The position numbers and the translations under genes were made by a program. A stretch of 53,366 nucleotides of DNA from Saccoglossus kowalevskii (Eukaryota > Hemichordata > Enteropneusta > Harrimaniidae), in the NCBI RefSeq assembly GCF_000003605.2, contig NW_003107109.1:4124-57489 (forward strand). The letters are read 5' to 3'. This document shows positions 1 through 14,900 of the stretch, one piece after another. The stretch's first letter is position 1, and every line of letters begins with the position of its first letter. The notes under the pieces are model-generated. The model ran no database searches. It was given only the letters and a program-made list of their open reading frames with translations, and was not told the DNA's origin.

Positions 1-939
1 TCATCTGATACAAAACTGCGTTTTACGTGTTCAGGTAACTGGATGAATGTTGCAATCTAACAATATAAAAAAAGAACACGTACACGTGAATGATGCCTGG
101 GATATCTTCTGACCTATGCCATGCTCGTGTATTTGCGAACACTATAAATCAACGATGTGATAGGATGTTTTACTGCGATCTCGCCAGTCCTTCTCATTTT
201 AGGTTTAGTTACTAATTGGAAGAATGATATAATCAACCCACTTGTCTGGCAATATTAATCAAAGCTCTATAAAAAAAAGAATCAGCAGATTTTTAATTAA
301 AACTCGTGATTTATCATTACAAAATTAATATTGTTTGTATTTTTTGTGGGTTTTTTTCGGAATCATTGTAGTTGCAGTAAGAAAATACCAACGGCCAATT
401 TCCTATACAAAGTAATCGAGCATTATGATGAATGTGGTGTTATTATTATTATTTGGCATAATGTGCAACACAAGTACAATACAGTACTGACAGTGATAAG
501 TAGGTTAGCCGGAAACGTTTATGAATTTTAAACTATTTCCTTCTTGTTACTAAGATTCGTGTAAAGCGGATTATGATGCCGTATAGTAGGATGTGATGTG
601 CAAACAAACAAATTATGAATGTATTTTACACGCGTTGTGTACGTCGCTTTGAGTCCCGTGTCAAACAGAACGCGCAGCGACGATCGTCTTTTAAATGTAT
701 AATTTGTCAATATTCGAAATGTTGTAATAGTTGTTCATCCGTCTTAGATTTCGAAGAATTTTTATTCGTGCGTTAGGTAGAGAGAATATGCCGTCTTATG
801 TGTTTGCGTTTTGCGCGCGTGCGCTCGCACGGTGACTGGATCGCATAAACCGGTCATTTGCACGGAAAGATAAAAGTAGCGGCGGTGTTCGCTGCTGTTA
901 TATTCGTATATACATGTTTGGGTTCATTGCTTTCATTAA

Positions 940-1101
940 AGCGGGAGGGTCGTTACCTGCGCACGCGCGGGAATTGAGTCCCAAACGATTATAACAACGT
1001 ACTCTAATAACGCAAAGGCTCATGTTTGTAGACGCTTGTTTTTAAACAATGACACTATGCTATGGCTATCTGACGCATGCGCAGGTGACGACACCCCCGC
1101 T
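940..1101 (+). mobile_element. piggyBac-like MITE, family A copy 1 (TTAA flanks)
   Basis: 162 bp non-coding element flanked by TTAA on both sides (936-939 and 1102-1105). Terminal inverted repeats start AGCGGGAGGGTCGTTACC and end in its complement; the 24 bp arms agree at 21 positions. The TTAA duplication is typical of piggyBac-type elements. A diverged copy lies at 45737-45901. Confidence 0.8.
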
Positions 1102-1211
1102 TTAAACATCTCGTGGGTAACGTTGTCACGACAATTCGGGAGCTAGCGCTGAACAGTGAGGAACATTTGTTATCAGAAAATCGCATGTTGGTAGGCACAA
1201 ATGTAAACACA

Positions 1212-1219
1212 TGACGTCA
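1212..1219. promoter_or_regulatory. Perfect CRE palindrome
   Basis: TGACGTCA, the full CREB/ATF site, flanked within 40 bp by two forkhead-type motifs in opposite orientation. It lies 1.7 kb upstream of the GlyR-like start codon. Motif evidence only. Confidence 0.3.
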
Positions 1220-2673
1220 CAGAGTAACGGTCTACATGCCTATATTTGTTTACGTTTTCCCCAATCAGCATGTGCCTGTCCAATAATGCATGGTATGTAC
1301 TAATCATCAGTAGATCACGATCCGCTAACTCAGCATTGCTTGGACGTCGTTTTATTAACTACGACGCGTAACATCAGCACACAACTCTAGTTTTATATTT
1401 TAGGTAGGATGCGCACTGACTGGTTTTTGCCAACCTTAGTGGCAAAACATTGCTTTACTTTTACAATTAACCACATAACAAGGCAGTCTGTTGTCGCTCT
1501 AATCATTAAATATGTATAAGGCAATCTCAATTAAGCCGAGTCGATAATTCGATTAATTGCATGATACAGGTTGTCAAACGTAGCTTGTGCATTAAGCAAC
1601 AATTATCGTTTAAAATTATTTGTCTTTCAATTTAGAAAATGAACTTCAACCAAAATTGCAATTTATTATCATTGCCTTGAAATAAATGACTGATTAATAC
1701 CCAGAATTAGTGAAAAAAGTGCACTAATAACATAGATTTAATAATTGAAATGATGACCTGAAGAAAATTAATTAAATGATGAAGCATAACTATGTACATT
1801 GTGTAATATGATTCCTATCTGTTTAGTTATTTCTTGCACGCTATCCCACAATGCAGCATACGCTGATTGCCTTTATGTGCATTTAAAAAAAACGCGTTGC
1901 TTCACACCGCAGTACATCTCGTCTATCTATGCGTACGCTTTGTTCGCGGGAATTCATATTATTATATTACTAGTATATATCCTCGCAATTTTACGCAATA
2001 TGCAGCACATAAATGCGCTAGTTGTTTCTACTAGTTAATGATGAAACCTCTCTCCTGGCGAACATTGCTTGTAAATCGCTAACGATATATACATGAAGTT
2101 AGTTGTTTATTGGGGGAAGCACTTACACTTGCAATAGCTCAGTCTGTATTCACGATTGCATTAAACTCACGAATGTACGTGTCTCGGAGGACTTTGATTC
2201 AAATTTGAATATGAAAATAAAATCGTGTATTGATTATTTCTATCTAGCACGGACCAACAATGGATTAGTCATTAACTGTGACGTTACTCAAAAATAACGT
2301 CCATGCGTTCATACGTCAACACTCTGACACAATCACCTTGACAGTTGAATGAGCGCCGCACTGTCGTCAACATTAATGCGACTATTGAATACGTCACGTT
2401 ATTTTTATACAACTTCAAGTTCAGTCAACTCAAGTGTCAATATGATTATTATTAGGTATAGTTGAGTCAATGTCTAATGCTAAATATACACTAAGTAAAA
2501 TACTAGCTGTCTTCCTGAGTATACATGGAGACGGCCAATTTTCAAACCCCAATTTTAAATACACATATTTTTAAACATTACAGTTCTTGCTGAAATATTT
2601 CAAAAATCTGTCAAAGTCAAGGATGGTCATCTATGGCGAATGTATGTCTATTCTATGTAGCTTGTTCTGTCTA

Positions 2674-2719
2674 TGACGTCGATCACGTGACCGTATGCAA
2701 ATCACAGTTATCGTATAAG
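2674..2719 (+). promoter_or_regulatory. Candidate proximal promoter of the GLRA-like gene
   Basis: Within 46 bp there are TGACGTC (2674-2680), the E-box CACGTG (2684-2689), the POU octamer ATGCAAAT (2695-2702) and a TATA-like TATAAG (2714-2719). The block sits about 175-220 bp upstream of the ATG at 2893, leaving room for a 5' UTR of about 150 nt. The transcription start cannot be set from sequence. Confidence 0.4.
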
Positions 2720-2892
2720 CAGGTAGACTAGAGAGTAATTGCGGTGTGGTGGTGACTGTCTACTACTGTCTCCACTACTTCATTCTATCTCAGTCCGGCG
2801 TTACGGTCGTCAGTGCAAGTGCGTGTTTGCTCGCGTGCGGCTTGTCACTGCGGTCATTGTTAGTCTGCCGTTGGGACTGTTAGCACGAAGAG

Positions 2893-2969
2893 ATGGGACC
2901 GTGCGTGCAATTGTTTATCATACTGGCCAACTGCTTAGTGTTGTTCGTTGCCTCCATACAGTCTGCAGC
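2893..2969 (+). CDS. GLRA: GLRA-like exon 1: signal peptide
   Basis: ATG at 2893 has a purine at -3 and G at +4. The exon encodes a short start followed by a hydrophobic core ([16 protein letters not shown]) and ends in small residues suited to signal peptidase cleavage near residue 25. It ends in phase 2 at a GTGAGT donor (2970). The split codon is completed by exon 2 as Ala26. A longer open frame on the same strand (2739-3032) overlaps it but is in another frame and has no family similarity. Confidence 0.85.
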
Positions 2970-5900
2970 GTGAGTATATGTGCCATTGTTCATCTGAACA
3001 AAACAGAGTGGTATCGATTTGGAATGTTATGATTGTAGTAATGTGCTTTGAGTGCAGACTTGTGTACTTCGTTAGCGACGTGACGAAGAGCACTGAGTTT
3101 GTATTCTTCACTGTCACCGCAATGACAACATCGCCATTTACTCGACACCGCGAGTTGCGCACTGTGTATAATTGCCTCAGAGTAGTATAAAATAACAACG
3201 ACTCTTCTACGTCCCGGTAGAATGGTGTTTCAATTCAAGTTACGTTTCGGGGTGTTTGTGGTTCCTCTTTATCAAACTGCAACCATGATAAGTGATGACA
3301 GGTTTGATATTACCATTCGCCACACACTAATACAATAACTGCTTTTCGTGTAATTGATTTCCCTTGATTAGCTTAACAGTGTTGTTTCTTGATATGAATC
3401 ACAGTTGTCTTTTTCAAATTCACTTCGTGCACATCTGCTTGTTGTATTTACTGCCTGTGGAAAGCGACATGGTCGTGAGCTGTATAATAGTAGCGATCAG
3501 TTATTTGAAATTGTAGCCATGACGCTTCGACTGGACTACATTTTGCATAACAATTGTCAATGTTCACCCACTAATTCATTGAATATAATGTTATTTTATT
3601 AGGAACATGACGCAAGATGAAAGAAAACAAAGCGAATTCCTGGATAATCTATTCCGAAACTACGATTTGAGAATTCGCCCGAATTTCAACGGTAAGTTTA
3701 TTTCTTTTATGACCTGTTGCGTGGTCCCATGCAAATCAAATACACCCCTGATTTTATTTAATGGTTTCATTCGATATTATTGTACCGTGATCGATATGAT
3801 ATCACCATGGCAACAGCGCCTCAGTAATTGAATTTTGGATAGCGCGGTATTCAGTATCGGTACGAAACAACTAGTCACTTCACTCGCCAACGTTATATGA
3901 ATGCACTGTGTTCAATACATGTTTCAAATAGACATTGCGCCTCACTTCTAGTTCAAATCGTCCACAAACAGGCGAAGGCACTAAAACTGTACAGACCGAA
4001 ATCCAACTGTTAATCGATCAAAAGATACCATGATGATGTTAATGAACCCTGTTCTGCGGCGGGCGGAAGATGTTATTTATCCTAGTAACAAAATACGTTC
4101 TGTGTATTATGTTATTATTGTAGGCCTAGACTCGTAAAGTCATAATTCGATGTAATAGTGACAATCTGTCACTTTGTCAATCACCAAGTACAATTGTCAA
4201 ATAGCGTTGTTAGCTCAAGCTGCAATTAAGCAATTACCCCCGAGGACGTCATCTCACGAAAATAAGTCATTAAACAACGCTTTTATTCTATCACAAATTA
4301 TAATTAGTAATGTTCACTTCGGCACCGGCAGTCGAACGTTTAAATATTTAGTTTCGTTACTGCGAACAAAATATACAGCCTGATGACCGGCTGTAATGTT
4401 ACGCGCAGGTCTAATTGTCACTGTATTATAGGGAATAATGTCGTTTCTGAATGCGTTAGACATTCCAGTGTGCCAGCTAAGTGACACATTGTGCTCAGTT
4501 ACTATATATAGTTTTAGATAAATTATTAATTTCAATTTTCAAAAATATTTTCCGAAGGGTCAAATATCGCGACAATTTTTACAAATCATCCAATCGACAG
4601 TGTGTCCATAAATTCATTGTTATCGTAAATCTTTACCCAGTAAGATTGATACTGTTAAAATAAACAAGCTTTATCGGCCCCAGGGCGAAACATTACGCGG
4701 TATTATGCTGTCTGTCGGCGGTACATGTATTGCGAAGCTGACGTTTCCCCCCACTGGAATCTACCTTCACCTGTTCATGTGTAGATAATTGTGATATAAT
4801 ATTATTTATCATACTTTATACACAGTCAATCCTTGAAATATACTACCTTACCTTTATTATAATGACGTTATAATATTTTTCATAAATTGCGGATAGAGTA
4901 GTGTACAGTTGTTGATAAGAATGATTTAACACCGATGTTGGCGTTTGCGTAGTATTTGTGCCAACTTTTATCAAGGTCGCCAACACTTTCGTGGTTCGTT
5001 TGTATCGTTCTATTATCCCTTCCAAAATTACTTTCACTTTAATGTCCACGTTACACAATTTGGCGATCACCAGACATTTTAAAAGCTGCAGCGATTTACT
5101 TACTGAGATAAAACGCAATAAAATATCATGTTACCAGTGAAATGAACAAGCAAATATATCTCACATGAAGCCATGTGATGAAATAAATTTAAACACTATA
5201 CGTCGATCATACAACGTAAATCCTTAAAGCCGAGTAGAAAATCTTTGCCCTCGGGAAGGAAATTGACAACAGGGTGACTGGTAAGAAAATAATGCAATCG
5301 CCTTCGTGGCCAGTCTTCAGTATTATATTATAATCTTGTAATGCATCTGAATTAAATGTTAATAAGAATACTCGGATAATAAGATGTATTAAACTATCTA
5401 GTAAATACCACGTCCGTCGTTGCTTATCAAGTGTGTCACAGCAAAATGCCTTTCCTATTTCAATTACATTTTCATTTGTAATTACCTACTTGCATTTGCA
5501 ATATTGCAACCTTTGGGCTGCACGCCGCAGCTTGTTATTAAACATTGACCCGTCATACAGACATGTGACTGCCGACAAGCCTAATAACCTCGAACAATAA
5601 TGTACTAACTTGAAAACCAACACATGTTTAAACATTCATCTGGGCAAAAATGATTTTGGGAGTGATCATATGAATAAAATAAATCGTGCGATCTGGCAGA
5701 TTATTCTAAAAAAAAAAAAAAAAAACTTCACAACATTTCAATGATAAGAATCCATGATTTGCCTTCTATCAAACTAATCTCTTGATTGGTGTCACCATTG
5801 CTTTATTTCAAGCAAGTGTACTCTGAAACCTCTGATATTTCATTATTTTTTTGCTGCGTTGAGATTTAGGAACTACCAATAAAACACGTTTCTGGAATGA

Positions 5901-8900
5901 TTAAATGTAATTTTGCTCAGTCCTATCATAGAAGCAGCATACATTATTTATTTTGATTGCCTTGTCTGTTTACCTGGTGTGTGTGTGTGTGTCAATGTGT
6001 AATGTCGGTTAGCAATATTAGCTTCCGCGTGAACAATCCGTGATGCGTGCGGCGCATGAAAATATTAGAGACGTTCGGACAGTTGCTAAGAAAACGTCTA
6101 ACGTAAATTTAATGAGTGACATGGTTAGCATTACGTGGGTCGCTAGATACCACTGTATCATTCCTGTTCAGTTATGGACGGCAACGTTTGATCATTCGTT
6201 GTTGATAGATATTTAATTTAAAGTGGTATAAAAATGTGGATAATAAAAATATATAGAATATTTTGTTTTACATTACAACAAATTTGCAGTTTCTAAAACG
6301 ACTTGTTATTATAAGTCAATTGTATGTTGATGTGATTCTTGTGTCAGGAAATTGAAAATCGTACTTTAATTCAATAATTAATTAATTGGAGTAATTGCAG
6401 TACTAATTCTTGATTTTAATAATTAAAACATTTATTGGTTTTCACGTAGACTGTGATATGCCAATCATTACGTGAGACACGTGAAATCTCAAGGATGTGA
6501 ACTAGGGATATATACAATCGATTACATTCACTCTGTATCAGCTGGACAGCCACCCATTATAGCGTAATCTTTTAAGCTCGGATGATTTCAACAGAAAAGT
6601 ATTTGAGAAATCCACGCGAAAGATACCCACAATGTTATATCCTTGCTCTCCTCATAATGTACCGAGTTTGTGCGTGCAGTTAAGCTTAACAATTTCTATC
6701 GAGAGAATACTCACTTCAGTTGAATTCAAATGACATGTTTTTGTCTGAAAGGCACACTAATGATGAGTTGAATAGATATATTATGATGATCAATAAACAC
6801 AGAACTAAGCTTTGACTACAATTACAATTTTACGCAGTATTGGAAAAATATTACATATATATTAGTGTGGACACATTGAGAGAAATGCCATATAATACCT
6901 AATTCACACGGAAAACCATGCATTTTCTTTATTCATTTTCTAGATGGCATACTCAGGTATATGGCATACGCCGGGATAATAGGATAATTTCTCAACCAAT
7001 CAAATCTTTAATGACTCAATTTATTTCGCCAATACACATGATATTGAATGATGTAGTTTATTCTGTGGCTATAGTATATACCTTATGCATAGAGCTATGT
7101 GGTTTGTGTAATTACACAAAACCTGTGTCGTTTCTTTTCACTTCATTTGCGTGTATTTGTGGCATCAACTCCGGTTGCATTTTTCTAAGAATTCTGTAAC
7201 AATATGGCAAAATGAACACGAATTAATAGTTAATAAAGGCCAAAAATGAAAGGAAAATATGCAAATGAAGTAGGCGCTTCTCAAATTGTTTCCCAATCAG
7301 CAACGATTGTGGCCATTCTGTATAACTGTGTTCGAAGAGACGTTGTATAACTGGTGAATTGAGGTGATATACTCACATTATATCATGTTGCACTAACCAC
7401 AGACAATTGAATCAAAGTAACTGGGTACTATGAAATGCAATCATTTAAATTACTGTTTAGAAGAGGCCAAGGGCAAAATGATGTGCTATTGTGTTTACAA
7501 GCGTTATATATTATAATTTTATGCACAATTATGTACTACGCATGTTAGTTCGTTACGTATTTTTGTCAGTAACCTAGAGTGCCTTGTTCTGTTTTAGGCT
7601 TAGGCCTGAATACACATTTAGGAATGGAGAGCGTCATAAATTCGCATTTGAATAGGAAAATAATACTAAGTGTAATACCGCCGTTTTCAAAGTCAGTTAA
7701 CTATCTACCAACAATAAACGCATATGTTCGACAGTAAAAATGGGTAAAATGTATAAAACAACGAGTTTCTGCAAACACCAAATACAATCCGCATGGCTTG
7801 CGTTAAACACAAAATACAGAAACGAGTGGTCTCGTATCACACACATCAGTAATTTAGTATTGACATTTATCAATTTAAACTCAAACGCATTGCCAACGTT
7901 TGGACGTAGCTATTGGGGCATAACGGTTGGCTGAATTGCAGGTGTCTATGTTCAAAGATTGATGGAAAAGAAGCGGTCCAGAGTGTGGACAAGATAACAG
8001 TTGTGATTACACTTCTCTCAGTGAATGGTCCGCAGGATGGTTATGGTTGACTGGCTGCGCCTGGTGCGCTGATTTGCGGTTGTCATTAGAAAGGATTATG
8101 CATATTGTTTAACGAAGACATGAACGCTAAATAATAATATATGAAAAATAATATTAATTACGGTTGAAAAAACCTTGACCAATCACGGCGCCTAAGATGA
8201 TGGATAAAGCACGTGCAGAATATTTAGTATATGTCGCGTGCATGGCGGTAAATATTTTGAAGGCAACCCGCAAAAACGCGTTGGTCTAGTTGGCGTTACC
8301 TATAACACGTAATTATTTCATTTTAGGCAGTATTATATTTTGCAGTATTTTCTCATTAAATAACATTTAATCGGATTGTACATATTATATTGGAAAATAT
8401 TTTGCAATGAACAAACACATGTGTGCCGAGAAACCAAACATACGTATTTAATTCTCTTAAAATAAAACAATATTGCCGAGTTGAAATCATCTGTTTAGAA
8501 TAAGAACCGTAATTTGTTTGTCGGGGGACATAAATATTTCATACGCTTAATTTAAAACAAGCAATGTTGTTGATCATAAATGATTATTAATTTTATTACG
8601 TTTATTAAATTACTTTAACAACGTTTTTGGAAAGTGTTAAATTGGTCTGGAAAAAATGGCGGTTTAAATAGTAGACATAATAATGAATTGTTACGTGGTC
8701 ATCAACAGTTCTGAACAGTTGTTTGAACAGCACAGTTCGAACAGTAATAAATAATAAACAGTTTAGGTCGCTCAGTAAATATAATGTTCATACATGACAA
8801 TACAAGTAAACGTTAGTGGTATAATGTAGTCGGGTAGATATACATTTCTCCACACGATACGTATTCCTCCAGAACCTCTACATTTCACCAAATCATGCAA

Positions 8901-11900
8901 GTCGCAAAAACAAACATACGTTTTAAAATAAGACAGTTTTGCCGAGTTAAAAGTGTTTGTTTAGAATAAAGGACATGCTTTGATTGTCACAAAATGTATA
9001 CCAGATTAGTTGACATACGTAATAACTGCTACACTCGATTACGTTAAAGTGTGGAATAAAATTAAAACATAAATACTCGGAAATTTGAACAAAACTACAG
9101 CTACTGAACGTTTTTTACAGTTATTAGTCTGTAATGAATCTGTTTGGCACTCATCTTTCTCTTTTATTCGAAATCCCAATTTGATTTCGTTTGTTCTCGT
9201 GTATTTTGAGTTAACTTTGACTGTTTGAGTTATCGTGGTTGAGATAATAACTGCACTTCCAGTAACTTAAAAGAATACAGTAACTGTATTTAGAACTGCG
9301 CATGCTACTTAATGTCCGTCTGTTCTCTGATTAGTCTTTACGTACACCACGCACGCTATGCGCTATACGCAATGTGGCAGCAACGTGAAAAACGTATATG
9401 TAGCCATGACAACAGTATCGCTTTAATATAATGGTACATATATTTACATTTGTGTATCTAATGTTTGTTCACGTAATATCATAATGACATGTGTCATACA
9501 CGTGGCTTATATAATTATTTATTATTTTATCAATTATTTGTAATTGTGTAATATTGTCAAACTATACAATGTGAAATTGAAAATGATCCAAATGACTACT
9601 GACACACAGCTACACGCAATACACAAATATTCTCAAGGGAAGGGAGTTAAGACCCTGACTAGACGTGCGCGACGGCCGAGTGAGTTTAATATCACGACTA
9701 TATCAGGCCCTGGGATTCTCACATTATTTGTGTTTATTTGAGAAGGACAACGTAATGCAAAGCTGTGTAATGCAAAGCAGAACACTCAAAACATTCGTAT
9801 TGAAGATCAATATACAATCAATGAGGTTTCATCAATGTTATTGTGTAGCGTTCGTAAGACACAAACTTCTCACAAATAATATTAATATTCTAAACACCAA
9901 GACATGATGATACTAAAGAGTGTCATCTTCTGAGTTCGAAGACGAGGAACAACATTCAACCACTCATTAATTCGCAGAATAAATTTTGAAGCAAGACGAT
10001 CAATAACGAGTACACCAACTTGCTCTTTAATCGCCAAATAAAATGCGGTATACATGTTATTTCCTTACTGAGAAAAGAAGACGTGTTCCAATAACGCTCA
10101 GGATTTGCTAATAACACCTGCGTCCGCATTCATGCGTCATGATTGACCGTGAACCTGGCATGGGCTCAGATGCGATCAAGTTTTCTTTCCAGACCAGTGA
10201 CTAGCATAACCTGGCTGTGAACAGTGTTCATGTGTACTTTTAAACGTGGAATAATTTATCTTATTATACATCTGTCACCATAACGCCATAAGTTACAGCG
10301 TTATTTTCATCCGAATTCCAAATATGGAACGATTACGCGCGTAAGCGTCCTCTAATAATAAAAACAAACATGGCAGTCCCCAAAGTTTGACCGGACCCAA
10401 TACAAAGAAGTTCGCTCAATCTGTTCTAATTTATTTGTATTTCGGCATTCTCATGATGTAACTTTGGGAGGACAAGATTTATAATACAATAAGGTTATTA
10501 CGAGGATACCGAAAAAGTATGCACTCGGACAATACACGGTCGCATTTTATTTTATTTTAATATGATATACTAGTGAATCGTAGCTTGAGGAATGTCCAGA
10601 CGACAATTCTGCAATGAAGTTTTCCCCGAACTTTATATTATATTGCATACGATATTATAACCAAATATTCCTACTATATTTGCATATTATACAATTAAAT
10701 ACTACATTTAGCATTTCTTGTTGGCGGATATAATATTGCATATTTTGTATTGTAGATTGAATTGTATAATTGTTTGTCTATCGCATATTTATTATTTCCG
10801 CGTTGAAATTCCATTATGCAGACACTAAATGCTATGTATATATCCCGTTCACTGAAGCATACCTTACTTCAATCTCCTGAGACGAAACATTCCTTTGTTA
10901 TTGTTAGTATCCCATCTTGAATTATATTCTCAATTCGTCGCAATCTTTCGCTTTAACCGTCGCAACTAACCAATTGGAATTACATACAAAATACAATACA
11001 GGAAGCAGATATCACACAAATAATACTGAAATCGACGATGCTGCATCATCCACGGGAATTCCTTGTTAAACACGCTTAATATTCTGTGTTCCCCATGTCA
11101 ACATCAAGGGCGGCTGGTCACATATGTGATATATTCATTGATTATTTGCCAATATTCTTTTATTAAAGGTTAAATTCAGTTTAATCATATACGTGGTGTA
11201 ATCTAAAAAGAATGTCTACGCTCGCTATTTCAGACAGTGCAATTATTTTTCTATACCTGTAAAAGAGCGTGATATTAATTAAATAAGCTAATAAATTTCT
11301 TTTTAATTCAATTTTTAGCTAAGTTGATGAAGTCCACAATGTGAATTATTTATATGCGCAGTGTATATATTAAATTCAAACAAACTACGTCCGTTCTGAT
11401 TATTCAAGATGTAATTCCAGTTGTAAAATATGTATGTATCTTGTCCAAACACCTCCCCGTTCCACCGCGGTGAATGCGTTAAAGGACAACGACTGGGAAT
11501 GAATGATTCGCATTACAACGATTCTAAATTATTTCAGTATTGTTATTACTTTATAAATTCAATATCACTGATGCGTACGCGTGTATTTACCGGTGACTGG
11601 TACTTGCGAATATTCGTCGTCTGCGCATGCGTTCATGTCGCGACAGTTATCGCTATTTTGTTTGAAGTTGCGAGAATTCAGTGTGTACTAGTATACTGAT
11701 TTATCATTTAGATCAATGGGCAATCATTTTTTCTCTTTTAAAAATAACATAAATAGAACATTCAAACAGTACGGGAAAAACAATAACTGTGACACATTTT
11801 CTATAAATGAGATCATTCGTGATTCAGTGTGGAGTTCCATTCCATGAAATAACTTTCGATTAGCATGGGTACTTATGAAAACAGAGTAATCGCTTTGACG

Positions 11901-14900
11901 TTACTATAACAGTTAACTACAGAGTCATTTTAAATTATGACGTAGTGCAATACATATTGTCACTATAGATTGTTAAGACCTGTTCTACTATAATAAAAAA
12001 TCCATAGATGTTTTTTTTTTTTTACTATTTGCCCTTTTGTAAGTAATTAAAGGGAGAGCACACTTCGCATAATCATTGAAAAGTCTGTATGGTTAAATAT
12101 TCAATGCAGCCGTGGCCAGTTCACAAACTGCCTCTGGCAAAATAAGTTTGTCAAGAGGTTTCAAAATATTAAGCCGTCATTTCACCTTCTTGGGGTTACT
12201 GGTTACCATGGGACCAAGCGCACAAATAAATTTCATGGTATTCAGGGGCGACTCGCATTATGAAAATGAATGTTACTAGAGATTATTATATAGACCAGTT
12301 CGAAAACAGATGCAAGCTTTTTAAGGGACACGTTCAAATAAATTATATAAACATGTTGTTGCAACGTCCCCGTACTGCCAGAGTTTTTACTTTCTCTGCA
12401 TGTGGTAATAATTTAGTAAGCTTAAAGCCAAACCTACCAACGATAAACAGTTTTGCACTGTACGAACTTTAGCGTTCAGTGACGGAATTATATTTCCAAC
12501 ACGCGCTATACGACGAACGTGACGCCAATAACCCGAAACGCGCTCCGTGTCACAGACGTAGTGTATCCCCACATAATTTGACATTCAAACGTTGTAATCC
12601 GGGGTGACGATACGTTTCAGAACAAACACATGATGCGGCTTTTATCGGGATAGTAAATTACATTGTTTTTCGGAGCTAGGTGTAATGACATTTATTTGGT
12701 CTGAGTATTTTGTACTCATTGCCCAGTAGAGGCTTTGTAAATATCTGCACCGAACGTCGTAAATATATATCATAACGGGTGGATGCGTTGAAAGCTCCTT
12801 AGTATACATGTCCCAGCGGAGACGAACAGAAGTGTGCAATAAATCACGGCATATTATCCCACTAACAAAATACGTTTTGGGATTTTTTCTACGATCAGTG
12901 ATTCGATTGACTTGCAAGACGACGGTTATTCAAACTGCATGATAACTATTTAGTACTATTTACGTGCTTGATGTTTAAATGTATATCTGGATAAATCAAT
13001 TCCTGATTGTGTCATTTGAGACGTTTTTTGGGAGAAATAACTATTATATATCTATCTTTGTAATAAATCAAGAACAATTCGTGAAGAGATTCTTTTAAGT
13101 TGACATGAGTCCGCGTCTTATCATTTTGGAAGATTGATTGATTCAAGCATATACCATACTGGCTAATTGTGTTTTCATGTTAGTGAAGGGGAGCACATAT
13201 TGTTTTGCTTCAAAATACATTTTTCATGCTCTCCACATTATATGCACGACAGATGTTAGTCATCGTAACACATACTGAATATATCATTGTCCTGCTGTTA
13301 AATAATTGAGTGTGTTTCAGAATAACGAATGCAAAAATATTGCATTTAAAAATGCCGATCAACCACAGAAAAAATAATATTTTGCGTTCTACGACGAGTT
13401 AACATCTTACGTATATTTAAAATCTGCGTTGTGACTAATAATATACAATATATCATTTGCGCGTATATCCCTGAAATTTTCATTTGATTCCCTCCCGATC
13501 AGTCTACGTTACGCATTCACGAGTTATCCTTTCTTACAAGTATCTAGAGCTTTCTGAGATAGTTCCTAGATTTAAACAAACATATGCAGCCATGTGAAAC
13601 GTATTACACTGATGTGTGATCAATTTCTCATCACCGCAACAAACTCTTGGGTTATGCGCGGAAAACTGAAAAATAACGCACTGACATTTGATATTATATC
13701 TAGTCGCCACAAGCGACAAGTGAAAATATCATAACGAGTAATAGAGCGTGGTGTTTTCCGGGAATAGCTTCTTTCTAATACGTCGAACTGCTTTTCTGAC
13801 AACTTTGAGGCTTTAATGAGCACGAGTACTGGACCGAATATAGGTGCTTTATTCCATGGGCGAGGCAACTGCGACAGTATTGTTATGCTAAATTAGCTAA
13901 ATATTTAGAGGGTATTGCAAGACAATCTCCGTGATATCGGGTGCCGGGTGTTTATACAAGTTATATTGGTTTTTAGACAGTCAATTGCGGTTAATGATTG
14001 GATAGACTGAAAGTTATAATATAACGCTCCAAGTTTAAACTGTCAAATTTTCTGTTCGACAGCTATTTTTTTAGTTGACCGTGAAACGCTAGCTAAAAAT
14101 TGACAAGTAAACAATATGTATAATTATCGTTGGTCATAGAAAGTTATGTGTACGGCACGGGGACACACATGGTAGATTTGTTAACGTCCGCAGTGATAGC
14201 CAAAAAAATGTCGTCGTCAATATGAGGGTCATCTATTACTGTAGAATTAAGGGGACCGCGTGTTTATGAATATATAATTAACTCAATTGTTTTTGCTGTT
14301 GTTGGTGTTTAAAATATGGTCATTTAATTTGATGAACATCGTTGTTATTCTTTTGGATTGTAAATATGATTTAAAAGACCTCCGCTGCACTGTACAATTG
14401 AATGAGGCTGGTAAATTACGTTTCCAATTGTATTGATGTGCTGGGCACAGCGATTGAATCTTGGAAATGAATCGGTAATCGAGAGAAAGAGAGAGATTGT
14501 ACTTCCCGTGCCGCGTCGACGCGTCGCACGAACATCGCAATATCATTTACATGTACTTGGTTTATCGATGTATATGTATTAGACTGACTAGTATTTCTCA
14601 TCAGCAAGTGTTTTGTCATAATTAGTGTTGTGTCCACCATCATTCAAATACTTGTATTGATTTTCCTTCCTACGTTAGTTAAAGACTGCGGCAGTCTCTC
14701 AGTCTCTCTCTTCGATGGCCGGGCATTTGTTGCCACTTGTATTGAGTATTTGCACAGATACGACACAGGCCTTACTTGAGCAATAATTCGTCACAAAGTT
14801 TCCATAGAAATAGCAATGTATTTTATTTTGAAACGTATATTTAAAATACCGAAATGTCCTTGCGTTAAAGCGCGGGANNNNNNNNNNNNNNNNNNNNNNN

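Larger units (their letters stand above)
1..2673. other. Upstream non-coding DNA
   Basis: No supported gene. It holds one TTAA-flanked MITE (940-1101), a perfect CRE palindrome TGACGTCA (1212-1219) between inverted forkhead-like sites (TGTAAACA at about 1202 and TTGTTTAC at about 1247), and AT-rich sequence. The short open frames at 331-531, 1799-2038 and 2103-2297 have no family similarity, good start context or splice partners that I can see. Confidence 0.6.

Noticed and set aside
9640-9715. tRNA-Leu-like stretch (GACGGCCGAGTGAGTTTAA with CTGGGATTCTCAC downstream)
   Set aside because: Only an A-box-like D arm is recognisable. No acceptor stem or cloverleaf can be formed, so at most a decayed tRNA-derived repeat.
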